Assembly: GCA_036655715.1 (NCBI GenBank)
Contig: JAVVPO010000011.1
Location: 1 to 39,385 of the forward strand
Source of the DNA: JAVVPO01 sp036655715
GTDB taxonomy: Bacteria > Bacillota > Clostridia > Lachnospirales > Cellulosilyticaceae
Direction of reading: 5' to 3'
DNA length: 39,385 nt
In this document: positions 32,386-39,385 of the stretch, one piece after another
Numbering within the stretch: the first letter of the stretch is position 1
Layout: every line of letters begins with the position of its first letter
Notes under the pieces: model-generated
The model's input: the letters and a program-made list of their open reading frames with translations, nothing else
Told to the model about the DNA's origin: nothing
The model's database searches: none
Position numbers and translations under genes: made by a program

Positions 32386-33741
32386 TTATTTTGCTTTTTC
32401 ATTTTTAAAGGTATGCAGCCAGTCTGACTTTAAGTAATAAATTAGGAAAATGATAGAACTTAGTGACCAGGTCAATGGATAGGCCCAGAATATCACTTGT
32501 ATATCCGGTATAAAATGGGTTGCCACAGTTACATAGACTACCCGAATAAGACACCAGCACACAAGCATCACGAGCATTGGTATAATAGACTTGCCAGCAC
32601 CTCTTAAAATCCCCGCAATGCAATGGGAAAAGGCCAGCAAGAAAAAAAATAGCGCTATAGTTCTTGCTTGAAGTGTCCCATAAGCAATAACCTCTGGATC
32701 ATTGTTAAATAGCGCAATCAAAGTTGGCGCCGTTAGGAAGAAAATAATCCCCACCACTTCTGCAATAATCGTGGATACCGCAATGCCAAAATAAGTTCCC
32801 TTTTTGGCCCTTTCATATTCACCAGCCCCAAGGTTTTGCCCGATAAATACAGTCATTGACATAGCAAAACTTGTAATAGGAATAAAAACGAATCCTTCTA
32901 TTTTAGAATAAGCCCCACATCCTGCAACAGCAGTGGCATCAAAAGAATTGATATTAGATTGCACCACAATATTAGCTAGTGCAATAACAGAATTTTGAAC
33001 ACCTGATGGTATCCCAAATTGCAAAATTTTTTTCAACATATCTTTGTGTAAGGCTATCTTTTGTAAGCTCACTTTGTAAATATCAGTTGTCTTAATCAAA
33101 TGTCTGAATGCAAGTATGGCACTTACAGCTTGAGCAATAACTGTTGCCAGTGCTGCGCCCCCTATGCCCATATTCAGCCCAACTACAAATAACAAGTCTA
33201 AAACCACGTTGATTACAGATGAAATCAGTAAAAAATAAAGGGGACGTTTGCTATCTCCTACAGCTTGGAATATGCCACTTGCCGTATTATACATAACAAC
33301 TGTTAATATCCCACCAAAATAAATTCTTACATACATCACCGCATTTAGAAAGACTGACTCTGGCGTTCCCATCAGTCGTAAAATCCAAGGCGATAGGATT
33401 GTACCTAGAAGTGTTAATACTATACTAGCTATCAGACCAAACCAAACTGTGGTATGAATAGCCTTCTCCACTTTTTCTGTATCCCCTGCACCAAAATAGC
33501 GGGAAATAACTACACCTGCCCCTGCAAAGATACCCCCAACTAGCCCTACTAATAAAAAGATTAGTGAGCCTGTTGAACTGATTGCAGCAAGTGCTTCTTT
33601 CCCTAAAAAATTACCTACAATAAGCGAATCCACAACATTATATAACTGTTGAAATAAGTTCCCCCAGAAAATAGGTAAAGCAAATCTAATAATTTTTTGA
33701 TAGATAGATCCCTCTGTCATTAATGTTACATTTGTTTTCAT
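32386..33741 (-). CDS. MATE-family efflux transporter
   Basis: A 451-aa membrane protein of the MATE family with about 12 helices in two halves. Signatures are FALPIFWGNLFQQLYNVVDS and LIVGNFLGKEALAAISS in the first half and the equivalent MSMTVFIGQNLGAGEYERAK in the second. It resembles the branch of Clostridia pumps annotated as Na+-driven multidrug efflux. The substrate is unknown. It differs clearly from the MATE at 7102-8427. It has a weak ribosome binding site (GTGAGAG). It is a single-gene unit following an insulating terminator. Confidence 0.92.
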   Translation of the reverse strand: MKTNVTLMTEGSIYQKIIRFALPIFWGNLFQQLYNVVDSLIVGNFLGKEALAAISSTGSLIFLLVGLVGGIFAGAGVVISRYFGAGDTEKVEKAIHTTVWFGLIASIVLTLLGTILSPWILRLMGTPESVFLNAVMYVRIYFGGILTVVMYNTASGIFQAVGDSKRPLYFLLISSVINVVLDLLFVVGLNMGIGGAALATVIAQAVSAILAFRHLIKTTDIYKVSLQKIALHKDMLKKILQFGIPSGVQNSVIALANIVVQSNINSFDATAVAGCGAYSKIEGFVFIPITSFAMSMTVFIGQNLGAGEYERAKKGTYFGIAVSTIIAEVVGIIFFLTAPTLIALFNNDPEVIAYGTLQARTIALFFFLLAFSHCIAGILRGAGKSIIPMLVMLVCWCLIRVVYVTVATHFIPDIQVIFWAYPLTWSLSSIIFLIYYLKSDWLHTFKNEKAK

Positions 33742-33842
33742 GGATTAATTTCTCTCACTTTCAAAGCAATTCAACTTCATATCATTTATTAATTATAGTC
33801 TAAATATTTATTTTTACAAGTATATAGATGTCAAACAAAAAA

Positions 33843-33870
33843 CCACATCTCGTTGCATACCGAGATGTGG
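33843..33870. terminator. terminator after the small HTH gene
   Basis: A 10-bp perfect stem (33843-33852 with 33861-33870) with an 8-nt loop, flanked by A-rich sequence on the left and TCTTTTGTTT on the right, so it works on both strands. It closes the SNF2/HTH operon on the minus strand, 30 bp after the HTH stop. Confidence 0.85.
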
Positions 33871-33900
33871 TCTTTTGTTTGCTTATTATTTATTTGCCTT

Positions 33901-34095
33901 TTATTTTTCAAAGAAAAACTTTTCAGGGTCTTCTATATTAAATATCTGAGTCAGTAACATCATCTCTTGATAAGTCCAATCTGTTGTACCTTTTAATTTT
34001 CTTGTAAGGGTTTGTTTACTTACCCCTAGCCTTACGGCTAGTTCTCCAAACACTACGTAGTACTCTGACATGAGTTTATTTATTTTTTCTTCCAT
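33901..34095 (-). CDS. small Cro/XRE-like HTH protein
   Basis: A 64-aa protein that is almost entirely one helix-turn-helix domain (LAVRLGVSKQTLTRKLKG is the recognition part). Such minimal Cro-like proteins are common in phages and Firmicutes. It follows the SWIM-SNF2 ATPase by 48 bp on the same strand, has AAAGGA before the ATG, and ends at a strong terminator, so it may be the third gene of that operon and its regulator. No independent promoter was recognised. Confidence 0.8.
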   Translation of the reverse strand: MEEKINKLMSEYYVVFGELAVRLGVSKQTLTRKLKGTTDWTYQEMMLLTQIFNIEDPEKFFFEK

Positions 34096-34143
34096 TTGTC
34101 TAGTTCCTTTCTAGTTGCCTTCTATCCCCTTTACCCTTACATC

Positions 34144-37100
34144 TTATTCTATTGCAAACAAGTCCAAGATAGCTTCCTTGCTCAGACGGTTGATAAAGGT
34201 CTGCTCTGTAGAAAGGATATTTTCCGTTAGATCTTGTTTTTGATCTTGCATAGCTTTTATCTTTTCTTCTATAGTGCCTCTAGTAATTAGTTTGAATACT
34301 TGTACATTATTCATCTGCCCTATGCGGTAAGCTCTATCTGTTGCTTGATTCTCTGCTGAGGCATTCCACCATGGGTCATAATGGATAACTACATCTGCAC
34401 TAGTTAGGTTAAGTCCTACGCCGCCTGCCTTTAGGGAAATAAGAAATACTTGGGTATCTCCTGTATTAAATGTTTCTACTAGCTCTCTACGTTTTTCAGC
34501 TTTAACGTCCCCTTTAAGCAAACTGTAGCTAATGCCTTCTGCTTTTAAGCCTTGGGCGATGACGGCTAACATACTCGTAAATTGAGAGAATAAGAGTATT
34601 TTATGCCCTGACTCTGTCGTATTGCGTACAAGTTCTAAACAAGTTTCAAGTTTAGCGCTTTCTCCTGTGTAGTTCTCTAGAAATAAAGAAGGATGACAGC
34701 AAATCTGTCTTAGTCTTGTCAGACACGCTAGCATCTTGATATGACTTTTTTCAATGCCTTCTGCTTCAATCTGTTCCATTAATTCCTCACGTGCTTTAGC
34801 TACATAGGCCACATACACTCTGTACTGCTCCTCTGATAGCTCTGAATACACTACGCTTTCTGTCTTGTCTGGCAGTTCTTCTATCACTTCTTTTTTTAGT
34901 CTTCTAAGGATAAAAGGTGAGATCATCTTTTTAAGACGTTTCATTACCTCTTCATCTTGGTCCTTGATGATAGGCGCTTCGATTTTCTTCCTAAACTGTG
35001 TTTCCCCCAGTAAGTAACCTGGCATAACAAAATCAAAGATACTCCAAAGTTCAGACAAACTATTTTCTATAGGGGTTCCTGTCAGTGCCATACGCCTTTG
35101 ACTCTTTATTTCTTTTACTGCTTTCGCATTTTGTGTTTGACTATTTTTGATGTATTGCGCTTCATCTATAATACAATAATTAAAAGTATAGTCACTATAT
35201 TTTTCAGAGTCTCTTTTAAGTGAATCATAAGATGTGACGACCACATCATAATCTGTTAATACTTTGATTTTCTCTTCTCTTTGACTTTGACTACCTTGTA
35301 TCAGTAAAATCTTCATGTGTGGGGCAAACTTTTGGAACTCATTTTCCCAGTTAAATACAAGGGAGGTTGGGCAAACGATGAGTGAAGCTTGTTTAGCCAT
35401 CTCACTGCTTAATACTGTAATCATTTGCAAGCTCTTACCAAGTCCCATATCATCAGCTAATATGCCTCCAAACCCATAGCTTCCTAATGTCTTCATCCAC
35501 TTGTACCCTGTCACCTGATACTCTCTGAGTATACCTTGTAAGGCAGTTGGCACACTAAAGGCTACATCTTCTATTTCTTCAAAGTCTTGTATCAGTGATT
35601 TGAATCCACTATCCCGTGTAGGTTTGATATGTTTTTCTTCTTTAAGTAGTTTATCTAGGTAGAGCGCTCTATACTTAGGAATCAAGAGCTCTTCCTTAAC
35701 TATTTCTTGTTCTGTAAGGTTTAGGCCTTCTACTACGCTGTCTAATTGCTCAAGTCCTTCTCCTGTTAAGTCTACGAATTCTCCATTTTTAAGTCTAAAA
35801 TATTTTTTCCTAGATCTATAAGCATCCAAGATACGACCTAACTCTTCTCTAGGAATGCCTATACAATTTAGGTCAATGCCTAGCCAATCTCCTTCTAGAC
35901 GAATTCCTAGAGAAACCGACTTTACTTGGCGTACTCTAGCTTGTTTAAGCTTGTCGCTGATATAGACCTCGGCCCATTTCATGATAGGTTCTATCGCTTC
36001 TCTAATAAAGTTATAGACCATCACTTCCTTGTCTAGCAAGTAAGTTCCATCGCTTCCTTTATTAAATCCATACTCCCATAAGGCATTTTCAATAGCGTAC
36101 TCTTTGTACTCATCCCTTATCTGGCTTGGCGCCTGCTCCTCATTGGCTGGATTAAAGACTTCTTCACCATATTGGTAAATCACCTTAGCTGTGAGACTAG
36201 ACTTCTTGGGTAAATCTAAATAGATTTTCATCTCTAGCTCAGGAGGTATATAAGCTTCTAGACTCTCCTCACTTAGATTCATCTCCACTTGCTGATGAAT
36301 ACTTGGCAAAATCAATCGGCTAACCTTTCTCATATCTTCTGGGCCAAAAGAAAGCATATGTGACTCTTGCTTTATAATAGCCTGCATTAAAGGCCATACA
36401 CGTGCTTTGAAGCTCTCGTCTACCGCATAGAAGCTATCTTCATATAAAATATAGTCTCCCTCATAAAAGGCAACTATTTTGTTTACTTCTTTATTTTTTA
36501 TACTCATAATAAATTTTTCTTCATTTTCTTCTACTACGAATTGGATGTCAAACGGTTCATCCTTCCACATAATAGCCTGAACTTCTTTATTCAGCGGGTG
36601 GTAACACTGCCATGTTTCTCCTTTGCATACCTTAAATATTCCCCCAAGTTCGGTAGATGTTAAAGAAGCACTTTCGCCGCCATCTTGTAAGCCCTGTTCT
36701 GAGTGTTTTAAATGACTCACGCTCTTGGCTAGTTCTCTAGATTTCGTTTGAAATGAGGAAAGACCATGTCTAAACACATTACTTCGGCCATAAGTCCTTA
36801 GCCTATTATCCTGTATATCTTGGCTAAGCTGATAAATATTTTCTACAGGGTAAAGTTTATCAGCACCTATGCTCAGCTGCATAGAGACTACACCCTCTTG
36901 TGAAAAGCTAAAGTTAGGTACTAGCTTAAGGCTTGGATGTTCTTCTTGCAGGACTACTTTATGCACGCTTTGTCCAACATTTTTGTATTGGCACAGTAAG
37001 CTCTCAAGGACCAAATTTCCAGAATGTTGCGTGTCTTGTGAGCTTGGAGACTCTACACCAGCTAACGGCTCTCTTCTCGCACTGTACTCTATCAAGGTTG

Positions 37101-37362
37101 CTATCCCATGTTTACAGACCCCGGGATAAGCCTTTGACTGGGCACATGTACACTTAAACTCTACTAGTTTGTCAGAAGAAGTTGTAAGCCTCATCTCTAC
37201 TTTGTTAGTCAGTTCATCTTGTACATAGGCTGTGAGAGCTAATTCCCCTTGATGTTTTAAAGTCTTTATCCCCTTGACATAACCTTTTCTAAAGTAATCA
37301 TTTCCTTTGCGGAATACTGTCCCATTGGTAGCTAGTTTTCTTAGTATACTTTCTTGTATCAT
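34144..37362 (-). CDS. SWIM-domain SNF2-family ATPase/helicase
   Basis: A 1072-aa DNA-translocating ATPase. Near the N-terminus is a SWIM zinc finger, C71-x-C73-x9-C83-x-H85. A bacterial SNF2-associated region fills about 100-600. The SNF2 motor follows: DDMGLGKS (near 641), DEAQ (near 732), LTGTPIENSLSELWSIFDF, and the helicase C lobe with VGLNLTSADVVIHYDPWWN and QATDRAYRIGQ (near 1009). SWIM-SNF2 proteins are widespread in Firmicutes with unclear roles in DNA repair, transcription or defence. A GTG at 37380 overlaps the upstream stop by one base (TAGTG) and adds six residues; the ATG at 37362 follows GGGAG by 11 nt and is slightly preferred. It is coupled to the XPB-like gene before it and to the small HTH gene after it. 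Confidence 0.93.
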   Translation of the reverse strand: MIQESILRKLATNGTVFRKGNDYFRKGYVKGIKTLKHQGELALTAYVQDELTNKVEMRLTTSSDKLVEFKCTCAQSKAYPGVCKHGIATLIEYSARREPLAGVESPSSQDTQHSGNLVLESLLCQYKNVGQSVHKVVLQEEHPSLKLVPNFSFSQEGVVSMQLSIGADKLYPVENIYQLSQDIQDNRLRTYGRSNVFRHGLSSFQTKSRELAKSVSHLKHSEQGLQDGGESASLTSTELGGIFKVCKGETWQCYHPLNKEVQAIMWKDEPFDIQFVVEENEEKFIMSIKNKEVNKIVAFYEGDYILYEDSFYAVDESFKARVWPLMQAIIKQESHMLSFGPEDMRKVSRLILPSIHQQVEMNLSEESLEAYIPPELEMKIYLDLPKKSSLTAKVIYQYGEEVFNPANEEQAPSQIRDEYKEYAIENALWEYGFNKGSDGTYLLDKEVMVYNFIREAIEPIMKWAEVYISDKLKQARVRQVKSVSLGIRLEGDWLGIDLNCIGIPREELGRILDAYRSRKKYFRLKNGEFVDLTGEGLEQLDSVVEGLNLTEQEIVKEELLIPKYRALYLDKLLKEEKHIKPTRDSGFKSLIQDFEEIEDVAFSVPTALQGILREYQVTGYKWMKTLGSYGFGGILADDMGLGKSLQMITVLSSEMAKQASLIVCPTSLVFNWENEFQKFAPHMKILLIQGSQSQREEKIKVLTDYDVVVTSYDSLKRDSEKYSDYTFNYCIIDEAQYIKNSQTQNAKAVKEIKSQRRMALTGTPIENSLSELWSIFDFVMPGYLLGETQFRKKIEAPIIKDQDEEVMKRLKKMISPFILRRLKKEVIEELPDKTESVVYSELSEEQYRVYVAYVAKAREELMEQIEAEGIEKSHIKMLACLTRLRQICCHPSLFLENYTGESAKLETCLELVRNTTESGHKILLFSQFTSMLAVIAQGLKAEGISYSLLKGDVKAEKRRELVETFNTGDTQVFLISLKAGGVGLNLTSADVVIHYDPWWNASAENQATDRAYRIGQMNNVQVFKLITRGTIEEKIKAMQDQKQDLTENILSTEQTFINRLSKEAILDLFAIE

Positions 37363-37379
37363 GGCTTTTCTTTCTCCCA

Positions 37380-39146
37380 CTATTGAATTTCACAAAAATA
37401 ACTTTGTCTTTCTAATTCTTTCTTCACTTTTTGCGCTGCATCTGCTTTTATCTCTATAGTTGGTTCAAGACTTTTAACCATATGTTTAGCAATCCCATTA
37501 ATACTTAGTAACTCCTGGGTTAGCTGCGGATCATCACATTCAATAAGCGTCACTTGTCTAATACGAATTTTCTTCTGATCCTTTTTCCACTGTTCAAAGA
37601 CCTCCTTTAAAAGGGGAGAGAGTGGCTGCGTAGATTCTTTCTCCAAATATCTAAAGATGTCATCTAGACTTATGCCCTCTCCTTGCGCTTTAATAGCCAT
37701 CTGAAAGTTTATAGCATAGCAAGTAGCATTCTCTTTTTCTATACGTTCACCTATCCTATCAAAGAAGATTTCATGTTGGTAACGCTTAATACTCTGAGAA
37801 ATAACAATACACAGGCTTTCATCCACCCATAGCGCATTGGTAACTTGTCCTTTAAGACTTGGGTCCTCATAGGCTAAACGAACTCCTAGTATATAGGCGC
37901 CTAGCTTAGTTAGTTTAAAATACTTCGCAACGACAATTTGTTCCTCTTTCATATCAAACTCTCGCTCTACCTCGTCATCTTCTAAGGCTACATCCACGAT
38001 TCCTAAAGGATGTAAGTATTCTATAAGCATCACATCCATAGTTCTTCGTTCTAACTGCTCCCAAATAGGCTCATACATCACAGGATACCCATTGGTTCTT
38101 GGTATGACAGCTACATGGGCTATATGCTCTCTCAAAAACAACCTATTATTTTGAAATAAATCTTCTGATAATACTTCTACATCTATCCACTGATCGATAG
38201 GTGCTTTGGCTATGAATTTCATTACTTCTGCTCGAACAAGCTCCATATGCGTTGGATAGCCTAAATCAAACTTACGCTCTTTGATACGCTCAGATTCCTG
38301 CATATAATTGCTGTATAGATAGGCATTATATAACCTCTTTATTTTCTTCGTGAAACATTCTGACAAAAATTCATTTGTATCAGTCCCAAGTACCACACTT
38401 GTTCCTTCTATATCAATGACATCAGCGTCTAAAAGCATCTGGTATAAGCCATAGACACGCATGCTATCTTGCCCTCTCTTAATCGTATCCATGCCATAAA
38501 ACTGGGTTTCGTACTCTTGATGCACCAGATAGTCATTTATCCTTTTCAGAGAGGCCTTCGTTAGTTCCTTATTGGACTGGGTAACTTTTAGCTTTCCTGT
38601 TCCTACTAATCTCACAAAGCTAACCAAGTCCTTTTCCAGCTCATCACTCATCTTAAATAGGCTTAGGCCTTCTAAATCCCTTGAACTGACCTTAACCTCG
38701 GTGAATCTATAATGGGGTTCTTTCCTATACTCCTTTAATATTTCCGAAATATATTCTGGGATCACACCGTCAATAAAAAATAATGCAACTTTAGACTCCT
38801 TATTGAAATAACCACTTTTGGTATTATACTGGTCATAATAAGTTACTTTTACTTTTTGCCTTTTATATCGCTTAGCTAAACGTGCTAAATTCTCCTGATT
38901 CATATAGCCTTTGTTGACGATTATATCTTGTACAAATTCCTGATCAAATTCTGGTAGTTCTTCCCATATCAGCCTAATATTTGCCGGATTGGCTAGATAA
39001 GCATTTAGCACTTTGACCAACTCTGATTTTGTAGGTCTTGTTATCTTGAAACCTGCTAACTCTGCTAAATCCACCAGTGAAAATCTAAATATATTTCCCG
39101 TGAACTCTTTTAGTGGGAGACTATTTAAGTAACTTGTAAGCATCAT
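37380..39146 (-). CDS. XPB/Ssl2 N-terminal-like (helicase-associated) protein
   Basis: A 588-aa protein without motor motifs. The C-terminal 150 residues (about 440-585) resemble the helicase-associated domain found at the start of archaeal and actinobacterial XPB-like helicases and in partner proteins of SNF2 ATPases: ISLDDIFRYLEKESTQPLS, then RIRQVTLIECDDPQLTQELL. The rest is helical and unassigned (KRYKRQKVKVTYYDQYNTK looks like a basic, possibly DNA-binding patch). It stands directly before the SWIM-SNF2 ATPase, with overlapping or 17-bp-spaced starts, so a two-subunit machine is likely. AAGGA precedes the ATG. Function not described, to my knowledge. Confidence 0.75.
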   Translation of the reverse strand: MMLTSYLNSLPLKEFTGNIFRFSLVDLAELAGFKITRPTKSELVKVLNAYLANPANIRLIWEELPEFDQEFVQDIIVNKGYMNQENLARLAKRYKRQKVKVTYYDQYNTKSGYFNKESKVALFFIDGVIPEYISEILKEYRKEPHYRFTEVKVSSRDLEGLSLFKMSDELEKDLVSFVRLVGTGKLKVTQSNKELTKASLKRINDYLVHQEYETQFYGMDTIKRGQDSMRVYGLYQMLLDADVIDIEGTSVVLGTDTNEFLSECFTKKIKRLYNAYLYSNYMQESERIKERKFDLGYPTHMELVRAEVMKFIAKAPIDQWIDVEVLSEDLFQNNRLFLREHIAHVAVIPRTNGYPVMYEPIWEQLERRTMDVMLIEYLHPLGIVDVALEDDEVEREFDMKEEQIVVAKYFKLTKLGAYILGVRLAYEDPSLKGQVTNALWVDESLCIVISQSIKRYQHEIFFDRIGERIEKENATCYAINFQMAIKAQGEGISLDDIFRYLEKESTQPLSPLLKEVFEQWKKDQKKIRIRQVTLIECDDPQLTQELLSINGIAKHMVKSLEPTIEIKADAAQKVKKELERQSYFCEIQ

Positions 39147-39270
39147 TTGTATCCTTCCTACTTCATTTCTTTATTATGTTTATTATAGCCTATTGAAACA
39201 GGTTTTAAAAGTCTCTAAACTCATTTTGCTTATCTCATTTAATCTTGAATGCTTGTCATTTATACTAAAA

Positions 39271-39293
39271 GAGCCTTGCTACTCGCAAGACCC
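39271..39293 (-). terminator. terminator of the gene entering at the right edge
   Basis: A 9-bp stem with wobble pairs (39271-39279 with 39285-39293), a 5-nt loop and TTTT on the minus strand. It lies about 50 bp after the stop at 39343 and separates that gene from the XPB-like operon. Confidence 0.65.
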
Positions 39294-39342
39294 TTCATTT
39301 TATTCTGCTCTTATTCGTTTATTTTTTTAATCATTTCTTCAA

Positions 39343-39385
39343 CTATTTCTTAGTTATATCCACCCAGATTGGGCTAGACCATGCC
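39343..39385 (-). CDS. 3' end of a gene entering from beyond the window
   Basis: On the minus strand, the last 13 codons read AWSSPIWVDITKK and stop at TAG (39343-39345). The AWS-x-PIWV pattern is like the C-terminus of some PHP-domain (CehA/McbA-type) metallohydrolases, but this is too short to assign. The main part of the gene is outside the window. Confidence 0.45.
   Translation of the reverse strand, partial: AWSSPIWVDITKK

Overview
This is an AT-rich chromosomal segment of a Gram-positive, spore-former-type Clostridia bacterium, probably of the Lachnospirales / Cellulosilyticum kind (inferred, not proven). The evidence is a PolC-type replicative polymerase with the exonuclease inserted in the PHP domain, near-consensus AGGAGG ribosome binding sites, sigma-A-like promoters, many intrinsic terminators, an L-box (lysine) riboswitch, a SEC-C-tagged methionine aminopeptidase, and a selenophosphate / selenouridine pair. 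No tRNA, rRNA, CRISPR array, insertion sequence or prophage is visible. Most genes are on the minus strand, in short units separated by hairpin terminators.

Layout. 1-5.4 kb: a PhnA-like zinc-ribbon protein, a decayed glycerophosphodiesterase fragment and polC. 5.4-9.7 kb: a TipA-like MerR drug sensor with its own 19-bp-spacer promoter and an apparent internal start for a short TipAS-like form, a small unknown membrane protein, a MATE pump with ywbE, and two tandem GNAT acetyltransferases. 10-16.2 kb: an aldo/keto reductase with two 4Fe-4S clusters, methionine aminopeptidase, a LysR regulator divergent from a YeiH-type exporter, dCMP deaminase and a DHH phosphoesterase. 16.3-19.2 kb: an NhaC-family transporter behind a lysine riboswitch and attenuator (hence a probable lysine transporter), then a membrane-bound XRE regulator. 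19.2-21 kb: accessory DNA with a truncated uppP, an unknown 75-aa gene and an MntA-HepT-like toxin/antitoxin remnant. 21-24 kb: a two-gene YjjP/YjjB (ThrE-type) exporter and an aldehyde dehydrogenase. 24-26.3 kb: a decayed GH2 glycosidase, a patatin-like phospholipase and a 5'-truncated YhhN gene. 26.4-29 kb: a PhnP-like metallo-hydrolase convergent with a secreted WG-repeat / DUF3298 protein. 29.2-32.2 kb: a selenium group of selD, mnmH and a facing DsrE-only YedF-like gene, plus a small zinc ribbon. 32.4-39.2 kb: a second MATE pump, then an apparent operon of an XPB-accessory-like protein, a SWIM-SNF2 ATPase and a tiny HTH protein. The 3' end of one further gene enters at the right edge.

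How they work together. SelD makes selenophosphate and MnmH uses it to put 2-selenouridine in tRNA wobble positions; the YedF-like DsrE protein is the usual unassigned companion of selenium-using genomes. The lysine riboswitch ties the NhaC-family transporter to intracellular lysine. The TipA-like regulator, two MATE pumps and two acetyltransferases form a loose drug-response neighbourhood, though only the TipA promoter architecture is directly visible. The best candidate for an under-described system is the operon at 33.9-39.1 kb, where an XPB-accessory-like subunit of unknown function is translationally adjacent to a SWIM-SNF2 ATPase. Six genes are truncated or decayed remnants (GDPD, DnaQ-like exonuclease, uppP, GH2, YhhN, probably HepT), showing repeated local deletion in this segment.
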